Notes under the pieces: model-generated
Told to the model about the DNA's origin: nothing
What the model saw: only the letters and a program-made list of their open reading frames with translations
Databases searched by the model: none
Position numbers and translations under genes: made by a program
Origin: Fischerella sp. CENA71
GTDB taxonomy: Bacteria; Cyanobacteriota; Cyanobacteriia; Cyanobacteriales; Nostocaceae
Assembly (NCBI GenBank): GCA_024239075.1
Contig: JANBVI010000074.1
Coordinates: 124,001-188,000, forward strand
Direction: 5' to 3'
DNA: 64,000 bases
In this document: positions 44,201 through 52,925 of the stretch, in pieces
Layout of the letters: the number at the start of each line of letters is the position of its first letter
Position numbering within the stretch: position 1 is the stretch's first letter

Positions 44201-45715
44201 CTGGCTAGCGGCGGAGATGACGGTATTATTCGTGTGTGGGACATGCGGGGTCAGTTGTTAGTAAAATTGCAGGGACACCAAGGTTCAATTAAAAGTGTTA
44301 GTTTTAGTCCCAATGGTCAGCTACTAGCTAGCGGCGGAGATGACAAAATTGTCCGCGTGTGGAATTTGCAGAATCAGCAAGCAACAGAATTGAAAGGACA
44401 CCAAACCTCAATCACTGGTGTCAGTTTTAGCCCAAATGGTCAGTTAATAGCCAGCACTGATGAGGGTGATACTGCTCGCTTGTGGAACTTACAAGGTCAG
44501 CAGTTGCAAAAATGGGAAACGCGACAAATTAAGCCTTGGGATGTAGCGTTTAGCCCAGATGGTCAGCAATTGGCTACCGCCGGAGGTGATGGTACTCTCC
44601 GTTTCTGGGACTTAAAAGGTAACGAATTGGAGAGATTTGTCGGTCATCAAGGCCCAATCAGAAGCCTGAGTTTTAGACGGGATGGTCAGCTAATAGCTAG
44701 CGCTGGAGATGACCTCACCGTTAGACTTTGGAATTTGCGAGGTCAACAATTGGCAGAATCAACAGACCATCAACAGTCTGTTAACGGTGTCAGTTTGAGC
44801 AAGGATGGTCGCCGAATTGTCAGTGCTGGCAATGATGGTACTTTTTTGTGGAACTTACAAGGTCAGCAGTTAACAGGTTCAAGAATAGATCAAAGCTCGT
44901 TTAATAGTGTTAGTTTTAGTCCCGATGGTCAGCGATGGGCTGCTGCTGGTCAAGATGGTGTAATTCGCATCTGGAATTTACAGGGTCAGTTGGTAGCAGA
45001 ATTGAAAGGACATATAGGCTTAATCAACAGTGTCAATTTTAGTCCAGATGGTCAAAAGTTGGTTAGTGCAGGAAATGACGATACTATCCGCTTATGGAAT
45101 CTGCAAAATCAGCCTGATTCCCAACAACAGCCTTTAGTTTGGCAAGCACAGCAACAAGGAGTTAACAGTGTCAGTTTTAGTGGGGATGGAAAATTAATTG
45201 TGAGTGCTGGCAAAAATAGTACTGTTCGCGTTTGGAACTTACAGGGTAATCTGCAAAATAATTTTCCTGGTCATTTAGGGGCTGTTTATAGCTCAGTATT
45301 TAGCCCAGATGGCAAACAGGTGGCTAGTGGTGGAGATGATGGTACTATTCGCTTTTGGAACTTGCAGGGTGAACCGATTGGGGGATTATTTCAACTATAT
45401 GGGCCGCAAGTGATGTCATTGGTATTCAGCCGTGATGGCAAAAGAATTATCAGTGGTAATAGTTTGGGCAGAGTACAGTTGTGGGATGTGCTCACGAAAG
45501 CTCCGTTGCCTTTAGCAGCGTGGAATACTGAGCAATCATCGGTAAACAGTGTTGCTTTGAATCAGGATGATAAGTTACTAGCTACCGCCGGAAAAGACGG
45601 TAGTGTTAAGGTGTGGCAGATTGAATCTTTTGACGAGTTGATGAATCGAGCTTGCTCGCGCCTAGATGATTATCTGAAAAATCATCCAAGCGATCGCCAT
45701 CTTTGTGATAATTAG
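41204..45715 (+). CDS. Caspase - nSTAND NTPase - WD40 protein
   Basis: 1503 residues from the ATG at 41204, which has AAAGGAG upstream (the longest frame starts 9 codons earlier). A caspase domain (1-270) carries His84 in FYFAGHGVAL and Cys136 in IFDCCFAGAF. A linker leads to the nSTAND1 NTPase (NPYRGLESFNEEHSQLFFGRQ near 290; Walker A GASGTGKSS with Lys337; LLLVIDQFEEL). A hydrophobic helix (IAIGVILGLSGFATIALIG, about 805-825) separates it from about fourteen WD40 repeats (900-1480, VSFSPDGQ...DGTIRIWNL). The layout is that of NLR/apoptosome-like sensors: the propeller senses, the NTPase oligomerises, the caspase executes. coaR follows after 3 bp. Confidence 0.93.
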   Translation: MSEFSRNMAFVIGINNYGNGISSLQTAVNDAKKLIEILRTKHSYQVWVCLDEVAILSNLKKFLEQTLPQQVKPDDRLLFYFAGHGVALNGDDGPQGYLIPQDAKLGDSKTYLPMTYLQEYLSNLPCRHFLGIFDCCFAGAFRWSSTRDLLAAPEVIHKERYDRFITDPAWQIITSAAYDQKALDAFNLNTERGQIGNHSPFAAALLEALEGGADIYPPATHGNPQGDGVITATELYLYLRDAVEPATQENRRRQTPGIWPLKKHDKGEYIFLTPGHLLNLPPAPPLDESQNPYRGLESFNEEHSQLFFGRQALTEQLFTQISQQPLTIVLGASGTGKSSLVKAGLIAYIKKLDPTHQQWHILAPMRPGESPLRALNHTLTSENSLLSAITSLPISDKVENLFAKLTTWMESNPQLKLLLVIDQFEELITLCKDEQERKLFLNFLAKTVKNYPQQLRLVLTLRLDFESQFRDSALKQYWIGARFIVPPMTRTDLRQAIEEPASAKVMYFKSDDPNYPLIDRLIDEVVNMPGALPLLSFTLSELYLKYLKRQRIAQQRGETIDRAITETDYQELGGVIPSLTQRADSEYDELVKQDEAYEQTIPNVMLRMVAVDGELARRRVALSELDYPEPENARVMEVIRRFSVARLLVQGQDIEGQPYVEPAHDALVQEWQKLAMWKHNAEDNLILQRRLTPAAQEWKNIKSNEQSSKAIAKLEPVLDWLDRGFDFVENLFNKINHQFVRSQQQTSDNQERSRDQPQQFLWNANPYLEVLHEKLNSPDNWFNQLEAEFVQQSFRQKQRNIHLRWSIAIGVILGLSGFATIALIGQRGQLIGQIGALRQAAELNLDQNQTLDGTIQSLQAGNIFKQPLLQLFPPDSQLKEQVRGTLQKAVYTVKETNRLVEYERPIRSVSFSPDGERLATGGDNGIVHVRNLQDQLLTKLQGHQGSIRSVSFSPDNQLLASAGDDGTIRIWNLLGQLLAKLQGHQGSVRSVSFSPDNQLLASGGDDGIIRVWDMRGQLLVKLQGHQGSIKSVSFSPNGQLLASGGDDKIVRVWNLQNQQATELKGHQTSITGVSFSPNGQLIASTDEGDTARLWNLQGQQLQKWETRQIKPWDVAFSPDGQQLATAGGDGTLRFWDLKGNELERFVGHQGPIRSLSFRRDGQLIASAGDDLTVRLWNLRGQQLAESTDHQQSVNGVSLSKDGRRIVSAGNDGTFLWNLQGQQLTGSRIDQSSFNSVSFSPDGQRWAAAGQDGVIRIWNLQGQLVAELKGHIGLINSVNFSPDGQKLVSAGNDDTIRLWNLQNQPDSQQQPLVWQAQQQGVNSVSFSGDGKLIVSAGKNSTVRVWNLQGNLQNNFPGHLGAVYSSVFSPDGKQVASGGDDGTIRFWNLQGEPIGGLFQLYGPQVMSLVFSRDGKRIISGNSLGRVQLWDVLTKAPLPLAAWNTEQSSVNSVALNQDDKLLATAGKDGSVKVWQIESFDELMNRACSRLDDYLKNHPSDRHLCDN

Positions 45716-45718
45716 CTT

Positions 45719-46828
45719 ATGAAAGCTAATGGTTTGACGATCAAAGAACTAACTGAGGTAGTAGGTGGTGGAATCACGCCCCGAATGGTACGACATTACC
45801 ATCAGTTAGGATTATTACCCCAACCGATGCGATCGCACAGCAATTATCGTCTCTACACAGATACAGATGTCATTCGCTTGCAGCGAATTGTGGCATTAAA
45901 ACAACAGGGTTTTCAACTTAACCATATTCGCCAAATTCTGGAAGTCGAACCACCAAACAATCCTGATGCAAATTTGATGCTGCAACTACAACAGCAATAT
46001 CGAACTGTCATGCAGCAAATTTCCCAATTGCGACAAACTGCGTCTGCATTAGAGGGTTTGTTAGGACGCGATCGCGATTGTCAAATTATACAGGCTGAAG
46101 TTCTTGCCCAACTCAAGTTAATCGAAGTAGAAACAAAAGTCGGATTAGGGGAGTTAGAAAAACTCTGGAGTGGTTTAGATGCTGAAATTCATGCTCACCC
46201 AGAAGATTTTCACGAATCTTTACAACATTTATTACCTGATTTATCGGCACGTTCTGAGATTGAACAACACCTGATTTCTCAATTAGTCTTAGCTTGCGGA
46301 GATGTGAGTTTAGTCTCGTTTGTCAAATTGAGTCAGGGAGCGATCGCCAAAAGTCGAGAAGCTCTGAAGTTAGGATGTGAAGTGATTGCAGATATTCCCA
46401 CGGTTGCAGCAGCTATTGATCAAACGCGACTAGCTCATTTGGGATGTCGTCTCGAAACTTTGATTGACAATCCTCACGTTACTACAGCTATTGAAGCAGA
46501 ACAAGCTTTTTGGCAGCATCAACAATGGCGAGATAAATTAAAACAAGTAACAAAAGGTTGCATTTTAGTAGTAGGTTATGCACCTTCAGTCTTATTATCA
46601 ATCTGCCAAGCGATCGAACAACAACAAATTCAACCAGCATTAGTCATTGGTATGCCGATTGGCTTTAGCCATGCACCCGCCGCTAAACGACACCTGATGC
46701 AAACAAACACTGCCTGGATTGTGGTGGAAGGAACTGTCGGAGGTGGTTTGTTAGCAGCTACTGCACTCAATGCTTTGGTTGAGTCAATGATTGAGAAGCC
46801 CGATTGTCATTGTTATCTGAATCATTGA
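45719..46828 (+). CDS. coaR: CoaR-like cobalt-responsive MerR regulator fused to a CbiC-like domain
   Basis: 369 residues. The N-terminal 75 are a MerR helix-turn-helix (TPRMVRHYHQLGLLPQPMRSHSNYRLYT), then a coiled-coil. From about 140 to 355 is a precorrin-8X methylmutase-like domain (HLISQLVLACGDVSLVSFV, VVGYAPSVLLSICQAIEQ, ALVIGMPIGFSHA, VVEGTVGGGLLAATALNAL). The C-terminus has Cys363-His364-Cys365 in PDCHCYLNH. This combination defines CoaR of Synechocystis, which senses cobalt and activates the CoaT efflux ATPase. It starts 3 bp after the caspase-WD40 gene and has no good ribosome-binding site of its own. No CoaT gene is in the window. Confidence 0.88.
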   Translation: MKANGLTIKELTEVVGGGITPRMVRHYHQLGLLPQPMRSHSNYRLYTDTDVIRLQRIVALKQQGFQLNHIRQILEVEPPNNPDANLMLQLQQQYRTVMQQISQLRQTASALEGLLGRDRDCQIIQAEVLAQLKLIEVETKVGLGELEKLWSGLDAEIHAHPEDFHESLQHLLPDLSARSEIEQHLISQLVLACGDVSLVSFVKLSQGAIAKSREALKLGCEVIADIPTVAAAIDQTRLAHLGCRLETLIDNPHVTTAIEAEQAFWQHQQWRDKLKQVTKGCILVVGYAPSVLLSICQAIEQQQIQPALVIGMPIGFSHAPAAKRHLMQTNTAWIVVEGTVGGGLLAATALNALVESMIEKPDCHCYLNH

Positions 46829-47083
46829 GGGTGTAGGGGTGTAGGAGTATAAAGGTATAGGGGTATAGGGGGATTTTGGCATAAAGTTGACAAAGTATGA
46901 TTTTTAGCCAAGAATCTGTTTTAACATGCCAGTTATAAATTATTGCAGTAAAAATTTATCTTTATAGGAGAACATCTCAACTAAAATACTATCCAAAAAT
47001 TATGTTAAACAACATGTGATTAAAACCGACTTTTTTGTCGTTTACTCTACTTAATTTCCTCTAACTTGTTGATCAGAGGGCAT
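46829..47083. repeat. Spacer with ggtgtaggggtata tandem words
   Basis: 46829-46872 carries repeated gggtgtagg / ggtataggg words, an STRR-like tract. The rest is AT-rich leader for the next gene; no terminator hairpin is obvious. Confidence 0.45.
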
Positions 47084-50000
47084 ATGTGGCAAAAAGAAAA
47101 AAAAGATAACTCAATAGTCAGTTTGGCGTTGTTATTAGCATTAGCAACAACGCCCATGGCAGTTTCTATTGTGGTGTCAGACTTTGCACTGGCGCAATCT
47201 ACCAATGTTCCGTCTTTTCCGTTACTCAAAGAAGTGCCAAGTGGGACTAGTGTGCGGATTGATGGTTCAAATAGCATGAACATGATTAATCAAACCATGA
47301 AAACACGGTTTGAAAATCAGTTTCCTGGTGTGAAGGTGGAAGTTGCTACTAATGGTGCAGATAAGGCGCTGCAAGCTTTGCAAGCAGGAGAAATAGATAT
47401 AGCCGCGATTAGTCGTGGTTTAACGCCAGAAGAAAAAAACCAAGGTTTAGAACAGTTCCGCCTACGTCGAGAAAAGATTGCGATCATAGTTGGTAAAGAT
47501 AATCCTTTCAAAGGAAACCTGACTAACCAAGAATTTGCGAAAATTTTTCGAGGAGAAATTACAGATTGGTCAGAAGTTGGAGGAGCTAAGGGTAAAATCC
47601 GGGTTATTGATCGTCCAGCTAATAGCGATGTCCGTCAGGCTTTTCGCAGTTACCCAGCTTTCGAGAAAGCCAAATTTACAACTGGTGCAACTGCAACTCA
47701 GCTAAACGAAGATAGTACAGTTGAAGTCGTCAAACAGTTGGGTAAAAACGGTATTAGCTATGTTTTGGCTAATCAGGTATCGAAACTTGAAGGTGTGCGA
47801 TCGCTCAAGGTTGATCGAACTTTACCCAGCAATTCTAGATATCCTTTTTCACAGCCTTTAGTATACGTCTATAAGAAAAATCCCAGTCTCAATGTCGCTT
47901 CTTTTCTTGGCTTCGTCACAAATACCCCAGGTGAAGATGCAGTAGAAGCAGCCAGAAAAATCGAAGCAGACGCGATCGCAGCTATAGTATCTGCTGACTC
48001 CCAAACAGCAACTACAACCACTAGCGCCACCACTCCACCTAGCACAGATACTACATCTGCTGCTAATGTCTCACCAACAACAGTTGAAAACAATATCACC
48101 ACAGTTCAAGCAGATACTACAAATAGTTCTACGTTAACTTCTCCTGTCGAGAGCAATCAAACAAACCCAGAACAACAAGTTTTATTTTGGTCACTTTTGG
48201 CACTCCTACTTGGAGCTAGTGCCGGATTTTTACTGTGGTTTTTACGAAGAGGACGCCCAGCCGTTGCAGATGCCAAAGTACAAACAGCAGACGTGACTAT
48301 TGACTCTACTCCTCCTGCTTCCTCTTCAGATGTCACCACGATGTTATCACAGACGACAAATGTCAACTCTGCGACTCAGACAACATCTGGTGATGTGACA
48401 CAAGATGCAAATAGCATCCCATCTGAGCAAAATACAGCCAAGGATTTAACTCCTACTGTTGCTGCTAGCATTGCTGGTGCTACTGCAATTGGAACAGGAA
48501 GCACATTAGTATCAAAATGGTCTGAGAAAAATGCAGAAATCACTGTCAAAGATCAGGATGTTGCTAATGATCAAGATGTGCAAACAGTAGTTACAGACAT
48601 CAATCATTCATCTTCTTCTGTACAAATACCAGCAGCTGATAATTCGGGATTAGACTTAGAAGCGCCTGTGACTGTTGTCAATTCCTCCTATCCTCAAGTG
48701 TCGCCAAATGGTCAGATTCCATCTGAGCCACAACCAACATTAGTACAAGACAATACTCAGATACTATCTGCTCAACACTCAGATGTTACAGAGCAAATGC
48801 TATCAAATGGTGATGACACTGAAGTAAAAGTACCGACACAAGCACCATCGGTAAATATTTATTCTCCCTTACCAGATGTTTGGGAAGATGCAACCATAAT
48901 ACAAACACCATTACCATCACCATCTCAGGTAACAGAAGTTACATCTACGCAAGAAACGCCGACTGTTCCTCAGCAGTCGGAATTAGAGTTGCTAGATGTC
49001 ACAGACGTTACATCTACGCAGGATACGCCAACTGTTCTTCAACAGCCGGAATTAGAGTTGCTAGATGTCACAGAAGCTACATCTATGCAGGAAACGCCGA
49101 CTGTTCTTCAGCAGCCGGAATTAGAGTTGCCAGATGTCACAGAAGCTACATCTACGCAGGAAACGCCAACTGTTCTTCAGCAGCCGGAACTAGACTTGCC
49201 AGATGTCACAGAAGCTACATCTACGCAGGAAACCCCGACGCTTCTGCAACAGCCTGACACAAATCAGCAACCTTTAGATTTGCAAACGCCATCAATAGTT
49301 ATTAATACCGAACTTCCTCATTTACCTGATGTTTGGGAAAGTACATCTATTCCACAAGATAGTACTGTTGACTCAGAGATAGAAACTGCTCCACAGCAAC
49401 CAGGAGTATCCAAGGATTTATTAGATAAAGTCGCAGATACAGCCGAACCAAGCGTTAATGTCACAGAAGCAGTAGCCCAAACTACCCCAACACCAGATCC
49501 CTCTGCAACTACCTCTCATCCCACAGAGGAAGTCTCATCGACAGTTGTAGGAATTGGTTCTTGGGCTAGTATTTATGGGATTAGCAACAATCAAAACCAG
49601 AATCCTAACTCAGCACAAACTCAGATTGGGGATAACACTAATCCAGTAACCACAGCATCGGCTACACCCGAAAATGTAGAATCAGAAAATATTATTGTCC
49701 TCACATCACGTACTCCGAAATGGGCTTACGTTTCTTGGCAAGTATCTGATGAAGCCAAACAAGCACTGCGATCGCAAGGTGGTTCTCAGCTTACACTACG
49801 CCTATATGATGTCACTGATATTGACCTGAGTTATCAAAATCCTGTGTTGGTGCAGCAGTACGAATGTGAAGAGACTACAGAAGATCGCTATGTAGCTATC
49901 CCGACAGGCGATCGCAATTATATGGCTGAAATTGGTTATACCACAGCAGATAATAACTGGTTATCACTTGCACGTTCCGCACCTGCTCGTGTTTTTAGTC

Positions 50001-50242
50001 GCCCAGAAAAAGATTTCTGGTTTATTGCTGATGCAGAGTTAATTATTCACGGAGCTACTGAACCGGGTTCAAGTGTTGCTGTTGCTGGTCATACCATTAA
50101 ACTGAAACCAGATGGTACTTTCCACCTGCGTATTCCCTTTACAGACAGTTTAATTGATTATGTTATGACCGCAACAAATGCTAATGGTGAGCGAGCTAAA
50201 ACCATTCGTATGCACTTTTCTCAGGAAAATCCCGAAGAATAG
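47084..50242 (+). CDS. PstS-like binding domain fused through a membrane helix to DUF4912
   Basis: About 1052 residues. After a signal-like helix (LALLLALATTPMAVSIVVSDFALA) comes a phosphate-binding-protein-type domain, about 45-305 (VRIDGSNSMNMINQTMKTRFE, FRGEITDWSEVGG, ANSDVRQAF). A Thr/Ser-rich linker and a transmembrane helix follow (LFWSLLALLLGASAGFLLWF, about 367-387), then a Thr/Gln/Pro-rich stretch of about 480 residues with 23-residue repeats and a C-terminal DUF4912 domain (868-1045, ITPKWAYVSWQ-type motif, GDRNYMAEIG). The first TTG (47066) is less likely than the ATG at 47084, which follows AGAGGG. The topology puts binding domain and DUF4912 on opposite sides of a membrane. No pst transport genes adjoin. 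Confidence 0.8.
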   Translation: MWQKEKKDNSIVSLALLLALATTPMAVSIVVSDFALAQSTNVPSFPLLKEVPSGTSVRIDGSNSMNMINQTMKTRFENQFPGVKVEVATNGADKALQALQAGEIDIAAISRGLTPEEKNQGLEQFRLRREKIAIIVGKDNPFKGNLTNQEFAKIFRGEITDWSEVGGAKGKIRVIDRPANSDVRQAFRSYPAFEKAKFTTGATATQLNEDSTVEVVKQLGKNGISYVLANQVSKLEGVRSLKVDRTLPSNSRYPFSQPLVYVYKKNPSLNVASFLGFVTNTPGEDAVEAARKIEADAIAAIVSADSQTATTTTSATTPPSTDTTSAANVSPTTVENNITTVQADTTNSSTLTSPVESNQTNPEQQVLFWSLLALLLGASAGFLLWFLRRGRPAVADAKVQTADVTIDSTPPASSSDVTTMLSQTTNVNSATQTTSGDVTQDANSIPSEQNTAKDLTPTVAASIAGATAIGTGSTLVSKWSEKNAEITVKDQDVANDQDVQTVVTDINHSSSSVQIPAADNSGLDLEAPVTVVNSSYPQVSPNGQIPSEPQPTLVQDNTQILSAQHSDVTEQMLSNGDDTEVKVPTQAPSVNIYSPLPDVWEDATIIQTPLPSPSQVTEVTSTQETPTVPQQSELELLDVTDVTSTQDTPTVLQQPELELLDVTEATSMQETPTVLQQPELELPDVTEATSTQETPTVLQQPELDLPDVTEATSTQETPTLLQQPDTNQQPLDLQTPSIVINTELPHLPDVWESTSIPQDSTVDSEIETAPQQPGVSKDLLDKVADTAEPSVNVTEAVAQTTPTPDPSATTSHPTEEVSSTVVGIGSWASIYGISNNQNQNPNSAQTQIGDNTNPVTTASATPENVESENIIVLTSRTPKWAYVSWQVSDEAKQALRSQGGSQLTLRLYDVTDIDLSYQNPVLVQQYECEETTEDRYVAIPTGDRNYMAEIGYTTADNNWLSLARSAPARVFSRPEKDFWFIADAELIIHGATEPGSSVAVAGHTIKLKPDGTFHLRIPFTDSLIDYVMTATNANGERAKTIRMHFSQENPEE
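48929..49253 (+). repeat. 69-bp in-frame tandem repeats
   Basis: Four full and one partial copies of a 23-residue unit (VTEATSTQETPTVLQQPELE plus LPD) in the low-complexity part of the PstS-DUF4912 protein. Copies differ at a few positions only (Val/Ala, Leu/Pro, Gln/Met). A cytoplasmic linker of variable length is likely. Confidence 0.85.
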
Positions 50243-50341
50243 GGAACAGGGATTGGGGATCGGGGATTGGAGATTGGGAATTGGGAACTAGAATAGATTC
50301 TTAACTAATACCTTCAATCCCTGCTCCCTGCTCCCTGCTCC
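50243..50341. repeat. Complementary ggattgggga / tccctgctcc repeats
   Basis: A run of gggattggggatcgggga words followed by three tccctgc units. It sits between the convergent ends of the PstS-DUF4912 gene and the ABC ATPase gene and could serve as a weak bidirectional terminator. Confidence 0.4.
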
Positions 50342-51238
50342 CTATTCTCTGTTCCCGGTTAATTCCAGATAAATATGTTCCAATCTAATTGGTTGCCGTG
50401 AGATAGAGTCAATATTAATACCATCAAAACGCGTGATAATATCCTTTAACTCTAAATGCTCCGGCAACCAAAATGCTAAATCGCTACCATAACGCCGGGG
50501 TGTAAAACCACATGTAATACCCCGTGCGATCGCTTTTTCTGCTTCTGGAGTTTGTACTACTAAAATTTCTGTAGCTGGAATAAAGGTACGTAATTGTTCT
50601 AAACTACCTTCAGCTAAAATCTGTCCATTTTTTAAAATACCAATTTTATTACACAGACGCTCTGCTTCATCTAATAAATGAGTAGTTAATAAAATAGTAA
50701 TTCCTTGATTTTTTAATTGTTTAATTAATTCCCAAATCTCATATCGGGCTTCAATATCTAAACCTGTAGTTGGTTCATCTAAAATAACTAACTTCGGCTG
50801 ATGTACCAAAGCTACAGCAATATTTAAGCGTCGCTGCATTCCGCCACTGAGGGTTTCTACCGGACTTTTAGCTCTATCTAATAAATTTACAGCTTGTAAG
50901 GTTGCTTGAATTTGTTTCTGTCTTTGGGTTTTATCTAAACCATAAATTTTGGCAAAAAATTGGATGTTTTCTTCACAAGAAAGACCTCTATATAATAAAT
51001 TTTCTTGGGGAGCAATCCCAATGAGTTTTTTAGTTGCTTCTGAAACGAACTGATGATTAACTTTGACTACACCGCTATCCGCTTTTAATAAATTACAGAT
51101 AATATTAATTGTAGTAGTTTTTCCTGCTCCATTTGCACCTAGTAAACCATATATTTCTCCAGGAGCTACATAGAATGTTAAATCCTGAAGAACTTGCCTG
51201 TTTTTAAAAGACTTATTGAGCTTTTCTATATGAAGCAT
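50342..51238 (-). CDS. ABC transporter ATPase (ABC-2 exporter type)
   Basis: 298 residues from MLHIEKLNKSFKNRQ (ATG 51238; the longest frame starts 7 codons earlier). Motifs: Walker A GANGAGKTT, Q-loop GIAPQENLLYRGLS, signature LSGGMQRRLNIAVAL, Walker B LVILDEPTTGLD and switch LLTTHLLDEAE. The single C-terminal regulatory stretch (EILVVQTPEAEKA) is typical of CcmA/DrrA-type ATPases. It pairs with the ABC-2 permease gene 121 bp upstream and forms an exporter of unknown substrate. Confidence 0.88.
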   Translation of the reverse strand: MLHIEKLNKSFKNRQVLQDLTFYVAPGEIYGLLGANGAGKTTTINIICNLLKADSGVVKVNHQFVSEATKKLIGIAPQENLLYRGLSCEENIQFFAKIYGLDKTQRQKQIQATLQAVNLLDRAKSPVETLSGGMQRRLNIAVALVHQPKLVILDEPTTGLDIEARYEIWELIKQLKNQGITILLTTHLLDEAERLCNKIGILKNGQILAEGSLEQLRTFIPATEILVVQTPEAEKAIARGITCGFTPRRYGSDLAFWLPEHLELKDIITRFDGINIDSISRQPIRLEHIYLELTGNRE

Positions 51239-51359
51239 ATTTAATAAATAGATACGCACAAATTAAAGATAATTAGTTAGGGTCGTGATTTGTTATTTTT
51301 AATTACCAATTACCCATTACCAATTACCAAATTCCTCGCTCACAAAGAGATGAGGAATT

Positions 51360-52133
51360 TTAAAGTCTTCTTTCTAGCATTACCATTCTGCGATAAGAGA
51401 ACCATCCACCCAAAATCATGATCAAAGTAAACCCTGATAAGAACTGGAAGTTAGACGCAATATCTTCTATATTGTTCCCCTGTGTTGAGACTGCTAAAAG
51501 AGCTTGATTCATGTGATAAATAGGGTTGATTTTGGCAAGATCAAGTAATGCTTTTGGTAAAAAACGAATTGGAAAAAAAGCTCCACCCAAAATCAATAAA
51601 GGAACACCAAAAGCAGCTACCAGGGAGTTTACATCTTCAGTACGACGCGCTAATTGAGTACCCAAAATAAAGCCTAAGCCAACATAAGCCACAATACTCA
51701 TAAATATAATAATTGCACCCAGAAAGACGGAACCTTTAAACGTAGCACCCCAAAAAGCAGCAATAGTATAAATAATTAATGTTTGCCCAAAACCAATACA
51801 ACTATGAGCTAAAAAAATCCCCACAAAATAGGATGTTCCACTCAAAGGTGAAATAAATAAACGTTTGAGTGTTTGCTGTTCTCTTTCTGAGACGACAGTT
51901 GCGACACTACCACCCAAACAGCTAAAAAATAGTGCTGCTCCCACCAAAGTTGAAGGTGCAGCATATTCAAAACCTTGCTCTGTTGATAGTTTCATGCTTT
52001 CTGCTAACACAAATCCGTTGATCAGCAGAATAGAAATAGGAAAAATAATCCAAAAAATCAGGCTACGTCTTCGCCGTAATAGTTCAATTAAAATACGCTG
52101 AGTTACAGCGATCGCTTCACACCATAATTTCAT
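51360..52133 (-). CDS. ABC-2 type transporter permease
   Basis: 257 residues with about six hydrophobic segments (SLIFWIIFPISILLINGFVLA, AALFFSCLGGSVATVVSE, IFLAHSCIGFGQTLIIYTIAAFW, VFLGAIIIFMSIVAYVGLGFILG, AFGVPLLILGGAFFPIRFL, LSGFTLIMILGGWFSYRRM). The LGGAFFPIRFLP stretch before the last helices is usual for ABC-2 exporters. The membrane partner of the ATPase at 50342, both leftward. Substrate (lipid, drug or polysaccharide) cannot be told. Confidence 0.85.
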   Translation of the reverse strand: MKLWCEAIAVTQRILIELLRRRRSLIFWIIFPISILLINGFVLAESMKLSTEQGFEYAAPSTLVGAALFFSCLGGSVATVVSEREQQTLKRLFISPLSGTSYFVGIFLAHSCIGFGQTLIIYTIAAFWGATFKGSVFLGAIIIFMSIVAYVGLGFILGTQLARRTEDVNSLVAAFGVPLLILGGAFFPIRFLPKALLDLAKINPIYHMNQALLAVSTQGNNIEDIASNFQFLSGFTLIMILGGWFSYRRMVMLERRL

Positions 52134-52280
52134 TTTGTTAATTTATTTACAACTTTAAGTGTAAGTATTGTGAACAATACGACTAAGTAATCTGGCTTTG
52201 GTAAGCCAAAGATACCTTAAAGTTAGCACAAATGTTAAGTAATGTTGCGGAGAAACGGCGTAAAGCTGTACGTTAATAAA

Positions 52281-52310
52281 AAGCCCGATCGCATGGAAGT
52301 GATCGGGCTT
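52281..52310 (-). terminator. Terminator between hypothetical gene and ABC-2 genes
   Basis: aagcccgatc and gatcgggctt form a perfect 10-bp stem with a 10-base loop, 45 bp after the stop codon of the gene at 52356. On the minus strand it is followed by TTTTTATT, and on the plus strand by CTTTTC. It separates the small membrane-protein gene from the ABC-2 exporter genes. Confidence 0.75.
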
Positions 52311-52355
52311 CTTTTCTCAGACCAAAAAAGTAAATAATCCTAAAATGAATTAGAT

Positions 52356-52730
52356 TCACTTTAAAGTATCTAAATCAAGAGATTGCATTCCTTGTCGTTG
52401 TACAAAAGCCATCATACTTCCCAACTGTAACCAAACTAAAAGCGAAGTCAAAATAGTTACAGGTACACCGACTGCATAAGCAAGCAAAGGTGGAAAACCA
52501 AATATTTCAAAACCAGAACACATAAATAATATGACACCGCCAGTTATTCCTAGAAATGGCACAGATAGTTGTTTAATCGACAACTGAGAATTGGATTTTT
52601 CTGCTCCATCACTCCGCCATTTGTTCACAATGATCTTTAGTGTTCCAGCTAATGCTACACCAGAGGTTAATGCAGCAAACAGACCAATAATTAATAGTAA
52701 ATATGGCGGATGTGAAGGGTAGTAGTACAT
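52356..52730 (-). CDS. Small membrane protein of unknown function
   Basis: 124 residues with three predicted membrane segments (LLLIIGLFAALTSGVALAG, VPFLGITGGVILFMCSGFEIF and PPLLAYAVGVPVTILTSLLVWLQLG). A hydrophilic segment with KWRSDGAEKSNS separates the first two. I recognise no family. A good AGGAG is visible 4-8 bases before the ATG (minus strand caggagttttc). It is followed by a clear terminator and is probably monocistronic. Confidence 0.6.
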   Translation of the reverse strand: MYYYPSHPPYLLLIIGLFAALTSGVALAGTLKIIVNKWRSDGAEKSNSQLSIKQLSVPFLGITGGVILFMCSGFEIFGFPPLLAYAVGVPVTILTSLLVWLQLGSMMAFVQRQGMQSLDLDTLK

Positions 52731-52925
52731 GAAAACTCCTGATTGGTATGAATTTTGAAAAATGATTTTCCGATGTGTAGAAAGGTTGCATTACAACGTC
52801 TCTACAATTATTTCGCTGCGAAAATTATCTTAACATCAAGTGTATTAATCATTCTTTGAAGTATGTTGAAACCGACTTCAGTTCTGAGCCTGAAACTTTA
52901 GTTCCAGGCTTACTGTATCAAGGTT

